From: a virus
DNA length: 35,581 bases
Reading direction: 5' to 3' (one strand)
IMG/VR virus record: IMGVR_UViG_3300018080_000375
Coordinates: 1 to 35,581 of that record
The translations under genes were made by a program, and so were the position numbers. Numbering within the stretch: position 1 is the first letter of the stretch; each line of letters begins with the position of its first letter. The notes beneath the pieces were generated by a model. It searched no databases, was not told the DNA's origin, and saw nothing but the letters and a program-made list of their open reading frames with translations. Positions 1-6,938 of the stretch are shown here, one piece after another.

Positions 1-155
1 AATGGAGTGTACTCGAAGTATTGCTTGCGGGAGTTTGAGGCAAGGTTTGAAGGTTTGCCTAAAAACACACCAAGTTCATGCAATATCTGAGTGAACGCAC
101 TGCTGCCTTCATGTCCACAGGTTACTATTATTGTTGGGTCGCACAGTTCAGTCAT
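1..155 (-). CDS. Sulfotransferase-like protein, N-terminal part (cut by window edge)
   Basis: An open frame begins with ATG at 155 and runs to base 1 without a stop, giving 51 codons; the gene continues outside the window. A purine-rich GGAGG lies about 10 bases upstream, inside the end of the preceding gene, so translation is probably coupled. The visible protein starts with a hydrophobic strand (TIIVTCG) followed by GHEGSSAFTQILHELGVFLG. This matches the shape of the 5'-phosphosulfate-binding loop of PAPS-dependent sulfotransferases (strand, G-x-x-x-S-S/T loop, helix, then a Gly-containing turn). It is the last visible gene of a glycosyltransferase cassette, which supports sugar or surface modification. 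Only the first quarter or less is visible, and another P-loop kinase-like fold is possible. Confidence 0.55.
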   Translation of the reverse strand, partial: MTELCDPTIIVTCGHEGSSAFTQILHELGVFLGKPSNLASNSRKQYFEYTP

Positions 156-162
156 AGAGTGT

Positions 163-987
163 CTACCTCCTCACCTCCTTCAACCTTTTCATCTCCGTTT
201 CAAATATATGCAGCTTCTCTTCCTTATCGCCTCTGTTGCCGTGCCAGACAACGCTGTGTTTATACAATTCGCTGTCGTTTAGCATATTAGGCAGTTCCAG
301 GAAGGCGAAATCTATCTCTAATTGCCTGAACCTGTCAATTGTTTCACCGAGAACTATCTGCTCAACACCCAAAGCGCGTGAAGACGTAGCACTGCGACGA
401 GGCAATAACCTTTCATCGTCTTTGGGGAATGCAGCTAACAAGTGATTTAAAAAATGTTTGGAGCCTTTGGTGTTGTTGTAAAACTGAACCCCGGCATTGT
501 ACTTGTAACGCCTGTGGTTGGGTCTATAAAGGCAGGAATAATCAAACCTGGACCTGCGAAAACAGTCAAGTAACGTTGAACACCGCACAATCGTATCAAT
601 GTCCATAAACAATACTGGCTCATTTGCGGTTTCCAGGAATTCCTTGATTGCAAGATAGCGTTCACGCATCAACCAACCCTTGTACTGCTCTTGTGTCTTT
701 TTGCTGAGGTCTTCATGCAGTGACAACATATCCCAATTGGGCAGGTATACACGAGGTAAACCTTGCTTTAATGCGTACCTAACAACTGAGTCTGCAGAAA
801 CCTGGGTAGGTTCATTCGCGTCGTAAAAGTAGTAAGTGTATACGCGAGTGTTTGGGAGATGCTGCAGGATTGAGGTAATGTGTGCTGTAAAAAACCTTAA
901 ATAGATCTGTACGTCCGAAAGTTGACGTTTATTGTCGTAGTCCCAAGTGTGCCTGTTCGTTAAGCAAAGATTGTTTACTATAACCAT
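163..987 (-). CDS. Glycosyltransferase, GT-A fold with DxD motif
   Basis: A 274-residue protein. The metal and nucleotide-sugar binding motif is LFMDIDT, with Asp129 and Asp131 forming the DxD. It is followed by a YNAGVQFY stretch at about 163-170 (the N-A-G turn common in GT8-like and PF03407-like enzymes) and a late VWHGN motif near residue 245 that could supply the second metal ligand. There is no signal peptide or membrane segment, so it should act in the cytoplasm, transferring a sugar from a nucleotide sugar to an unknown acceptor. The start has a GGGGAA ribosome site 9 bases upstream. It lies between the shortened SDR gene and the sulfotransferase-like gene, in one operon. Family-level call only; sugar and acceptor cannot be told. 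Confidence 0.75.
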   Translation of the reverse strand: MVIVNNLCLTNRHTWDYDNKRQLSDVQIYLRFFTAHITSILQHLPNTRVYTYYFYDANEPTQVSADSVVRYALKQGLPRVYLPNWDMLSLHEDLSKKTQEQYKGWLMRERYLAIKEFLETANEPVLFMDIDTIVRCSTLLDCFRRSRFDYSCLYRPNHRRYKYNAGVQFYNNTKGSKHFLNHLLAAFPKDDERLLPRRSATSSRALGVEQIVLGETIDRFRQLEIDFAFLELPNMLNDSELYKHSVVWHGNRGDKEEKLHIFETEMKRLKEVRR

Positions 988-1010
988 TGTATGTTTCCCC
1001 GTTTGTTTTG

Positions 1011-1589
1011 TTATTTAACTTTCACATTTAAACACTGAAAAAGTGAATAATAGGAACTTACCCACCAATTAGTACGCACCTTCAACATAGATTTATCTTT
1101 TAAATTCTTCATGAATTCTAGATATAAATAACAAGGCACAGAGTTCTTCCAGCCCTTCCAGCCAGTAAAAACATAAACTCTTGCATCACTATAGTACTCA
1201 CTCACGCACATAAAAAGGTTATAAGTCCCAATGAAATCGTTAACCAATGCATTCTGTTCAGTCATAACCTTTGAGTATTTCCACATATCGTGCGTAACGG
1301 TTGCGCAATGAATTACATCTGTCAAATCATCAAGCAGTCCAGACTCAAAATACGCAGTCAAAAAATCCATCCTGGAAATATCCAAACATTCAAAGTCACT
1401 TTCCAGGCCATTACTGCACTGTGAAAACTTCTTCTTTTTGTCTGAGCCTTGACGTGCAAGTTTATTATCTACCCCGTATACAACATGACCCAGTTTATGA
1501 AGTTCAGTGTACAGGTAGTAACCCGTACGTCCGTCGGCACCAGTTATGAAGAATTTCCTTTTGTCGTTGTTGTTATCGGATTTCGTCAT
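1011..1589 (-). CDS. Short NAD(P)-binding SDR/epimerase-like protein
   Basis: A 192-residue protein with an N-terminal Rossmann motif: ITGADGRTG has the G17-x-x-G20-x-x-G23 pattern of extended SDR nucleotide-sugar epimerases/dehydratases. It is followed by a GVDN second-strand end and a VIHCAT strand. Family members are usually about 300 residues. Here the protein stops soon after the central strand, and the usual Y-x-x-x-K catalytic pair is not recognisable (the region reads YLYLEFMK). It may be a nucleotide-binding remnant or a truncated enzyme. The start overlaps the stop of the gene before it as TAATG, with no good ribosome site of its own, so it is probably translated by re-initiation. 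Its neighbours are glycosyltransferases, consistent with nucleotide-sugar work. Confidence 0.65.
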   Translation of the reverse strand: MTKSDNNNDKRKFFITGADGRTGYYLYTELHKLGHVVYGVDNKLARQGSDKKKKFSQCSNGLESDFECLDISRMDFLTAYFESGLLDDLTDVIHCATVTHDMWKYSKVMTEQNALVNDFIGTYNLFMCVSEYYSDARVYVFTGWKGWKNSVPCYLYLEFMKNLKDKSMLKVRTNWWVSSYYSLFQCLNVKVK

Positions 1590-1996
1590 TAGTGCACACT
1601 GTCACTTTTTTGTCCAGGTGTTTGGTGTCGTTCTCTGTATGCATTAGCTTCTTTAGCCTTTTGAACGAAGGCAGAGAATGCTCCTCTGGCTTTCGCAGCA
1701 CACGCTATTGCATACATGGCGTCAAACACTTTGCGCTGGTAGGGAGGCACGCGTCCATCTTCCTCCGTGAAATACATGTACCACGAAAACACGACACTGT
1801 AAAATGAAAACAAGAAGGCAAGTGAAATAACAGCAACGAGAAAAAACAACAGTATAACTTTCGCGTAAAAAGTGTTTGCACCGATGATTATAAACGTCGC
1901 TGACAATACAGAGGCCACGAATAGTAGCATTGCGTACTTCAGCATGATTCCTGCTATGTACTGCCTGTCTGTTTTTGTGGATGTTGTGTTGTTCAT
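1589..1996 (-). CDS. Small membrane protein in glycan cassette
   Basis: A 135-residue protein not assigned to a family. After a polar N terminus it has two strongly hydrophobic stretches, about residues 18-40 and 45-77; the second is long enough for one extended or two short membrane passes. The C-terminal 55 residues are hydrophilic, basic and predicted helical (KARGAFSAFVQKAKEAN). A strong AGGAGG site precedes the ATG. The position between the GT-B glycosyltransferase and the SDR gene suggests it could anchor or help the glycan enzymes at the inner membrane, but this rests on context only. Confidence 0.7.
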   Translation of the reverse strand: MNNTTSTKTDRQYIAGIMLKYAMLLFVASVLSATFIIIGANTFYAKVILLFFLVAVISLAFLFSFYSVVFSWYMYFTEEDGRVPPYQRKVFDAMYAIACAAKARGAFSAFVQKAKEANAYRERHQTPGQKSDSVH

Positions 1997-2019
1997 TTAT
2001 TTCCTCCTGTTTTTAATCT

Positions 2020-3294
2020 TTACTCATATATTAAAGGTTTTAATTGCGTATTCCATATACGTTCGTAGCTGTATTTCCACTTATGAGAAACATCTGGAGC
2101 ATAAACCCTTATCTGTTTTGCAACCTCTTCATAATCCACTAAATTCTTAGCTTCGCAGTAAGTGCTATAATCCGGCACACCAGGAGTAAAAGCATCAGAG
2201 AGGAAGAATACCGCATCTCCTTCGTCAACAAACTCCCCTGCTATAGGCAGTGCGGAATTGATGCAGACAAAGTTGCCTGAGATTTGAGCCTCTAGTAGTG
2301 TATTGGGGCAGACCTCAGCTTTTGAGCCAAACACGAACACGTTTGAGACGCTGAACAGGTCCTTGATGACTTGGCGAGGCATTGCCTCCTTATTAAATAC
2401 CTCACTGGTAAAAATGTAATCTTTGCCGAACTTTAAGTTTAAACGCCTCTCGTACCAAGGCATTAATTGCTCTATTTTAAATTGCGCGTCAGGGTTTGAA
2501 GCATTGCTATTTGCGATGATGAGTGCTACCTTTGCGCCTTGACGCTTTAACTCGGCGAACGTTTCAACCACTTGTGTCAAACCTTTAGGTATTAAGCGCG
2601 TGCTGCACACCGGGAACGTTTGGATATAATCTTTATTTGGTACATCTAAAAGCTTGCATATTTTCCAGGAATAGGAGTGAAAGTCATTGAATGAGCGAAA
2701 GTCTTTTGGGTTGTAAACACAGGCCACTTTTTTAGTGTGGTAAGTTTTAGCTAAACCGTTGAGTTCTGTCTCATTCATGTACACCATATATGAATTGGGG
2801 TGGTCCAGATTGGAGTATAGCAATGTTTCAGGATATTCTGCATGAATGTTTGGCGTTTTCCATCGGGAATGGACCCAGTTTAAGTATTTCCTCTTGTCTG
2901 AAAGAGTTGACGTGATGTTCCTGTATGCTTGGTTTTGTGGTAGGAACATTCCACGGCGCTGGTAAAGTATGTCACCTGTCATGACGATGTCGTATTGTTG
3001 CAGTATGTCGTGATACAGGTTCTCGAAATGAGTGACTAGCGTGTTGAATATTTCTAGGTTGATGACACGGTGTTTGTCGTCAAACATCCCAGTAGTGCCT
3101 ATAGGAGGTTGCTCTAAAACATTAAGCTGGTTTGGGAATATAGCAGGAGGGCAGTCTGCATTAACTAAAAAATCAAAGTCTTGGTCGAAGTATTTAAGCA
3201 GTTTTGCCCGTTCAAGCCAACCAACGTGTAGAGCGTACCCAGGTTGGAATGTAGAGAAGTGTTGTAATATTGCTATTTTTGGTTTAGTTTTCAT
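2020..3294 (-). CDS. Glycosyltransferase, GT-B fold, family 4-like
   Basis: A 424-residue cytoplasmic protein. The C-terminal half has hallmarks of the GT4 nucleotide-sugar domain: a STRLIPKGL segment with Arg233 and Lys237, the strand VALIIAN, and the E-x7-E signature at Glu327 and Glu335 (AEVCPNTLLEA). The N-terminal half is a divergent acceptor domain. Length matches the family (350-450). The start has AGAGGA 5 bases upstream and overlaps the previous gene by 11 bases. It opens the glycosyltransferase/SDR/sulfotransferase-like cassette, so the likely role is building a sugar decoration on virion or host surface. Donor and acceptor are unknown. A DNA-modifying glycosyltransferase cannot be excluded but nothing specific supports it. 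Confidence 0.8.
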   Translation of the reverse strand: MKTKPKIAILQHFSTFQPGYALHVGWLERAKLLKYFDQDFDFLVNADCPPAIFPNQLNVLEQPPIGTTGMFDDKHRVINLEIFNTLVTHFENLYHDILQQYDIVMTGDILYQRRGMFLPQNQAYRNITSTLSDKRKYLNWVHSRWKTPNIHAEYPETLLYSNLDHPNSYMVYMNETELNGLAKTYHTKKVACVYNPKDFRSFNDFHSYSWKICKLLDVPNKDYIQTFPVCSTRLIPKGLTQVVETFAELKRQGAKVALIIANSNASNPDAQFKIEQLMPWYERRLNLKFGKDYIFTSEVFNKEAMPRQVIKDLFSVSNVFVFGSKAEVCPNTLLEAQISGNFVCINSALPIAGEFVDEGDAVFFLSDAFTPGVPDYSTYCEAKNLVDYEEVAKQIRVYAPDVSHKWKYSYERIWNTQLKPLIYE

Positions 3295-3571
3295 TCAAAT
3301 CCTCTACTGACATGTTTTCGCATTTTGTGCAGAGGTACGGGTTTGGTGGAAACTCTCTATCGTGTCCGTTGTCTGCAGGGCCTCCGCAATTAGGGCATGT
3401 AGAGAGGTCTCTTTTCAAGTCGGTATCATCCACTATTCCTCCACCCTCCGCTCTACGAAATAACTCCTCAATAAGCCCCTCATCTCTCTCATCAGCACCA
3501 ATGCACTCTAACACCGCAGCTAAGGCAAACATCATCAGTTGTTGCTCTTCCATTTCTTTAAAGTTTTTCAT
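3284..3571 (-). CDS. Small zinc-ribbon-like protein
   Basis: A 95-residue protein with an acidic helical N-terminal half and a C-terminal C-x2-C ... C-x2-C arrangement (CPNCGG then CTKC, about 20 residues apart), typical of a zinc ribbon. It has no recognised catalytic motif. The start has AAAGGA about 11 bases upstream, and its end overlaps the start of the glycosyltransferase gene. Function unknown; zinc binding is inferred from cysteine spacing. Confidence 0.65.
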   Translation of the reverse strand: MKNFKEMEEQQLMMFALAAVLECIGADERDEGLIEELFRRAEGGGIVDDTDLKRDLSTCPNCGGPADNGHDREFPPNPYLCTKCENMSVEDLNEN

Positions 3572-3573
3572 GG

Positions 3574-4002
3574 TTACTGTTTTCCTTTATTGCTTTTCTT
3601 CAACCTTTCCCACTCCCAACACTTGCCGTAAATAACACCTTGCTCAACTGTTAACTGCTTGGTGAAGCTGTATGCTTGAATATAGTCATCAAATCTTGCA
3701 ACCTCACAAACCTCTCCATCTCGTTTCACAGCAGCAATGTATTTAAACTCTTTGACGCCAAGCTCAGAGAGGATGTGATATTGAAGCAGTACGTGATGCC
3801 TGCACTTACTAGTTGATACAAAAGGTCCAGCGATAATTTGAACGTCGTTGTCTTGGTAAACTTCAATCCATTTGTCTTTGCCCGGCTCTTTTATTTCGAG
3901 TTCCAGGTGCCACTTTGTTTTGGGTTGTGAGTGAGCGCATCCAGAGAGCATTAAAGGTGAAGCACATATCACAATCACAATTAGATTTAGATACTTAAAC
4001 AT
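3574..4002 (-). CDS. Predicted lipoprotein
   Basis: A 142-residue protein whose N terminus is a type II signal peptide: basic start, hydrophobic core LIVIVICASPLML and a lipobox LSGC with the acylated cysteine at about residue 22. The mature part is a small mixed alpha/beta domain of about 120 residues with a Trp-rich end (CWEWERL). A strong AAAGGAG site precedes the start. It sits among accessory genes after the tail tube. Phage-encoded surface lipoproteins often block superinfection by binding outer-membrane receptors; that role is plausible here but not shown. An outer spanin is less likely because of its length and its distance from the lysis genes. Confidence 0.7.
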   Translation of the reverse strand: MFKYLNLIVIVICASPLMLSGCAHSQPKTKWHLELEIKEPGKDKWIEVYQDNDVQIIAGPFVSTSKCRHHVLLQYHILSELGVKEFKYIAAVKRDGEVCEVARFDDYIQAYSFTKQLTVEQGVIYGKCWEWERLKKSNKGKQ

Positions 4003-4017
4003 TCTTGTCCACTCCTT

Positions 4018-4173
4018 TTAATCTTTGATAAACAGGCACACAAACCCGGCTACCTGACAACACACCATCCCCACAAAAGACAGCAACTGCATCTCTGGGA
4101 TAAGCAATAACGCTGGAACATAGAACGAGCTAACTCCAAAGCATATAAGCGCTCTAAGAATGTCTGGTTTCAT
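4018..4173 (-). CDS. Two-helix small membrane protein (51 aa)
   Basis: A short gene supported by its signals: ATG at 4173 preceded 6 bases upstream by GAGGTG, a four-base ATGA overlap with the stop of the gene before it, and a TAA stop at 4018 just before the next gene's ribosome site. The product MKPDILRALICFG... has two hydrophobic stretches, about residues 5-26 and 31-48, separated by PEMQ, suggesting a hairpin membrane protein. No family is recognised. It could be a minor holin-like or exclusion protein, but nothing beyond hydrophobicity supports that. Confidence 0.55.
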   Translation of the reverse strand: MKPDILRALICFGVSSFYVPALLLIPEMQLLSFVGMVCCQVAGFVCLFIKD

Positions 4174-4433
4174 GTTTGCACCTCTACTAAAGACGGTTTA
4201 ATACACGATAACCAATGATTGAAAGCCAACCTTTTACCCTCCTCAACAGAGGGACACGGAAATGAAACACCATACCCTTCCCCCATGTAGTAAATCCATC
4301 TAAAGTGCCCATGACGGCACTCGACAGTGTAGAAAAGGCCGAATGGCGTAAAGGATCTAATGACATCACCGGGCTTTTTTATCTCTCCCTGCCACTCAAA
4401 AGGCTTTATTTTATATAAAGTATCTTCAGACAT
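4170..4433 (-). CDS. Small hypothetical protein
   Basis: An 87-residue aromatic-rich soluble protein (MSEDTLYKIKPFEWQ...). An upstream in-frame ATG at 4448 lies within the ribosome-site region. The ATG at 4433 is preferred because GAGGAG sits 8 bases before it. The middle (GLFYTVECRHGHFRWIYYMG) looks like a small beta-rich fold. No family recognised. Its stop overlaps the start of the 51-residue membrane protein by four bases, so the two are translationally linked. Confidence 0.6.
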   Translation of the reverse strand: MSEDTLYKIKPFEWQGEIKKPGDVIRSFTPFGLFYTVECRHGHFRWIYYMGEGYGVSFPCPSVEEGKRLAFNHWLSCIKPSLVEVQT

Positions 4434-4444
4434 ATTTGTACTCC

Positions 4445-4678
4445 TCACTTTTTTAAAGGCTTGCAGGAAACAAAAACTCCACCATTCCTCGCATCCCTGC
4501 TTCTTGTAATCTCGAAATTACGGTTTATAGCAGTGACGACATGTCCTCCAGGTATAAAGTATGAACCGTTGTGGTAAAGGCAGGTTGCAGCTAACAAAGC
4601 CTTCAACTCTCTGTTCTCCGCCTGTATTTGACTCAACATTGCAATGTTGGATTTGTTCATGCGTTGTTTTTTAGACAT
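4445..4678 (-). CDS. Small hypothetical protein, first of accessory run
   Basis: A 77-residue basic protein with a predicted N-terminal helix (residues 8-30, QIQAENRELKALLAA, coiled-coil-like) followed by a short beta-rich part. It has a strong GGAGG site preceded by an (AG)7 tract. It is the first gene after the probable terminator that follows the tail tube gene. No family recognised. Confidence 0.6.
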   Translation of the reverse strand: MSKKQRMNKSNIAMLSQIQAENRELKALLAATCLYHNGSYFIPGGHVVTAINRNFEITRSRDARNGGVFVSCKPLKK

Positions 4679-4696
4679 TGTTCTCTTCCTCCCTCC

Positions 4697-4710
4697 CTCT
4701 CTCTCTCTCT
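4697..4710 (-). repeat. (AG)7 simple repeat before a ribosome site
   Basis: On the minus strand seven AG units run directly into a GGGAGGGAGG purine tract that forms the ribosome site of the 77-residue gene. Simple repeats of this kind can change length by slippage, which would alter spacing or strength of translation. Whether this tract varies is unknown. Confidence 0.6.
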
Positions 4711-4817
4711 ACGCTGTTTAACTCATTTCATTGTTGAGTGTATTTATGCCGTCCAAACTCAAACCCTGTCAAGAGGAAAAACCAAAAAAATAAACCAGAC
4801 ACCCAACCATCTCAAAC

Positions 4818-4860
4818 AAAACAGGGGTAAATGCCTGTAATAATTAAGCACTCACCCCTG
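4818..4860 (-). terminator. Probable intrinsic terminator after tail tube gene
   Basis: On the minus strand a 7-bp stem (CAGGGGT at 4854-4860 pairing with ACCCCTG at 4822-4828), with a shorter inner TGC/GCA pairing, is followed by a T-rich TTTTGTTT. It lies about 40 bases beyond the tail tube stop codon. The loop is long (25 bases), which weakens the call. It would separate the structural operon from the accessory genes. Confidence 0.45.
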
Positions 4861-4896
4861 CAAGAAAAATACTTCAAACTGTATTTAAAACACTGT

Positions 4897-5340
4897 TTAA
4901 AGCTGTGACGTCGTCGAACTGCCGTCAAACATGGTTATCTGACCGCTGATTTTGAGTGTTACAGGTGCTGTAACAATACCGTCTGCAGGAATGCTGAAAC
5001 CAAGATTGGTAACGTACGCCGCAAACCTGAAAATTGTCTGGTCTGTGTTCGGCATAACAATCTTATAGTAACGTACATCATCCTGCTCAAAATCATCATT
5101 CATCAGCATGTAACCGGCTTGAGTGAAGAACATGTCGATTGTAATCTCTCCACCGTCCCGGAATGCAGGCTTGAACTCTTTGTAACCTCCCGTAGAGTCC
5201 AAATCCGTGACGTCATGTGTGTCGCGGGACTTGTTAGGTCCATCAATGTTAGGTATTTCGGCAACTGCTGTGTACGTACCGTCTACAGTTGTAGAGCGGT
5301 ATAGCTTAGTGCCGACACCCGATATTGCTGAAGTTGACAT
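4897..5340 (-). CDS. Major tail tube protein
   Basis: A 147-residue protein with the shape of siphovirus tail tube proteins: N-terminal G-T-K-L-Y-R strand, a PNIDGPNKSRDTHDVTDLDS segment where the subunit's long loop lies, then alternating strands with DGGEITIDMFF and a C-terminal LKISGQITMFDG. Many copies would stack as hexameric rings to form the tail tube. It follows the tail terminator gene, the usual order. Start supported by AAGGAG 9 bases upstream. It implies a long-tailed virion; no sheath gene is visible, arguing for a siphovirus over a myovirus. Confidence 0.75.
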   Translation of the reverse strand: MSTSAISGVGTKLYRSTTVDGTYTAVAEIPNIDGPNKSRDTHDVTDLDSTGGYKEFKPAFRDGGEITIDMFFTQAGYMLMNDDFEQDDVRYYKIVMPNTDQTIFRFAAYVTNLGFSIPADGIVTAPVTLKISGQITMFDGSSTTSQL

Positions 5341-5396
5341 AGTGTGTGCTCCTTAAAGTACTTGAGGGAAATAAGAGTTAAGGTACAGTGTCTGCA

Positions 5397-5789
5397 TCAC
5401 TCGCTCCTTATAATCCTTAAATTGAATGAAAATAACGGTCTGCGTCTTTTGTCTCGTTTTATGAATGTAATGTCGCTAAGGACAAAAATTCCAATATACT
5501 TTGTGCTGTTAACTACTGTGTTTGAGTATCCGAGTATTGCATTGCGGACGTTCTTGGCTTTATTCCAGATTGTCGTATAGGCGGAAGGCAATCCTCTAAC
5601 AATTACTTGAACTGTTGGGAGTTCGTGACTCAAGTGTTCAGGGTTGATGATTTCAAACCCTCCTGTGTCATAGATGCACGTACACAGGTTAGGAGTATCG
5701 GGAAGGTTTGCAACAAAGAGATTCGTCCCTAGAGTTCCCTCTGAACTGTCTACAATCATTGCTGCTATATCAAAACTGGGTGGGTTCAT
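5397..5789 (-). CDS. Tail terminator / minor capsid-type protein
   Basis: A 130-residue protein. The segment LPTVQVIVRGLPSAYTTIW, followed by a Y-I-G-I-F strand and a C-terminal basic-FSFNLRII, matches the phage minor capsid/tail completion family that caps the tail tube before head joining. AAGGAGG overlaps the stop of the preceding gene and sets the ATG at 5789. Gene order (gp10-like, terminator, tail tube) is standard for siphoviruses. Family assignment is from memory of conserved patterns. Confidence 0.65.
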   Translation of the reverse strand: MNPPSFDIAAMIVDSSEGTLGTNLFVANLPDTPNLCTCIYDTGGFEIINPEHLSHELPTVQVIVRGLPSAYTTIWNKAKNVRNAILGYSNTVVNSTKYIGIFVLSDITFIKRDKRRRPLFSFNLRIIRSE

Positions 5790-5792
5790 CGA

Positions 5793-6203
5793 TTACCTCC
5801 TTAACATCTTCCTGAGTGTTGTGTACATTCTTCTATAAAAGGAAGGAGAGATTTCTTTCAACGGGCCTTCCATATACTTGGGTCCAGTTCCAGGAGTAGT
5901 CCAGTTCATGTTTGCAGGCATTTCGTGAACCTCCAGTGCGTAATCTACATACTTAGGCGGCGAACCAGTACCCATCATGTTTCCTGCTAAAAGTTCCCCA
6001 ATGTTGTCAGCGGGAAGGTAAACCCGGATTGTAGAACGTAAATTCCCTTTGTCCAGGGGAGTAACTTCAATCACACGCGCCTTCAACTGTTCCATTGTTT
6101 GTTTTATGGGTTCTCGCGGCGATTGCTTGATGCGTGTTTGCAGAACGTTTAAGTTCTTGATCACCTTGCCTGAACCGTATACGCCTGAGCCTTTTAGAGC
6201 CAT
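5793..6203 (-). CDS. HK97 gp10-like head-tail/tail component
   Basis: A 136-residue basic protein. The patterns VIKNLNVLQTRI, ARVIEVTPLDKGNLRSTIRV and YALEVHE... followed by a C-terminal helix are those of the HK97 gp10 / lambda gpZ-like family, which acts at the head-tail interface or in tail completion. It is tightly packed between its neighbours (2- and 3-base gaps), indicating a single operon. Start ATG at 6203 with GAGAG 9 bases upstream. Confidence 0.75.
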   Translation of the reverse strand: MALKGSGVYGSGKVIKNLNVLQTRIKQSPREPIKQTMEQLKARVIEVTPLDKGNLRSTIRVYLPADNIGELLAGNMMGTGSPPKYVDYALEVHEMPANMNWTTPGTGPKYMEGPLKEISPSFYRRMYTTLRKMLRR

Positions 6204-6205
6204 GA

Positions 6206-6529
6206 TTAAACTCTCGCTATCCTTAAATATTCCGTGTTGGCCAAATCAGGCACTTTACGAAATGCAACTATTTCACGCGCATCTCTGACACTGTAGGGAG
6301 AGTCGGCTGCACTGGTGCCTAAATACATAAAGCCTCTAACGTCCACATCCTGACCTAAATATATCTTACCTTGACTAGTCACTTCATCACCGTTGTAATC
6401 GATGATGACTTCCTCAATGTTCTCCCACCTGCATGAAACAGTCACAGGGGCGTCAAAAGATGCGTCACCGTATTCATTAGCTGAAGAGAATGCCCAGTAT
6501 GTTGCAGTTTGGTTTAGTGCAAAGTCCAT
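6206..6529 (-). CDS. Head closure (stopper) protein
   Basis: A 107-residue beta-rich protein (QTATYWAFSSANEYGDASF, then CRWEN, then a conserved ITSQGKIYLG-like stretch and a basic C-terminal strand EYLRIARV). This pattern is seen in small head-closure proteins that bind the connector ring and receive the tail. Its place after the connector and before the gp10-like gene fits. The ribosome site AGGTG lies 4 bases before the ATG. Confidence 0.6.
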   Translation of the reverse strand: MDFALNQTATYWAFSSANEYGDASFDAPVTVSCRWENIEEVIIDYNGDEVTSQGKIYLGQDVDVRGFMYLGTSAADSPYSVRDAREIVAFRKVPDLANTEYLRIARV

Positions 6530-6536
6530 AATTCAC

Positions 6537-6932
6537 CTACTCGCCAGTGTCTGGAGTGACGTTGATGTGCGTTGCCTCCGCTCGTTTCTTGCCGACAGAG
6601 TTCATTAAACCTGTATAATCTAACTCAAGGACGCGCTGTCCGTAAAAAGTGGAGTGAAGTCCGGGTAAACCTTTGCCGGAACCGCTTGGTGTTTCATACC
6701 ATTCTTCAGCGTCACCTATACGGTGCCTGCGTAACGCGCCGCCAGACTTGGGATCACGGCATGTAACCAAATGAGCAGTATACCAACGCTCTATTTCCTT
6801 CAGGTAAGCGTCAGACATGCCGGAACTACCTAAAACCTGAGTGATTAGCAGGTTTGCTGCTGTAATAAACGGTGTCGTCGTGATATCTGTATCTATTATT
6901 TCTTTAACCTCTGCATCGGATACTCTAGCCAT
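6537..6932 (-). CDS. Head-tail connector (adaptor) protein
   Basis: A 131-residue mainly helical protein: residues 1-55 (VSDAEVKEIIDTD ... PFITAANLLITQVL ... LKEIERWYTAHLVT) match the helical bundle of head-tail adaptor proteins that sit beneath the portal. The C-terminal part (FYGQRVLELDYTG, KKRAEA) is also typical. A strong GGAGGAA overlaps the stop of the upstream gene. Directly follows the capsid region as expected. Confidence 0.7.
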   Translation of the reverse strand: MARVSDAEVKEIIDTDITTTPFITAANLLITQVLGSSGMSDAYLKEIERWYTAHLVTCRDPKSGGALRRHRIGDAEEWYETPSGSGKGLPGLHSTFYGQRVLELDYTGLMNSVGKKRAEATHINVTPDTGE

Positions 6933-6938
6933 GGTTGT

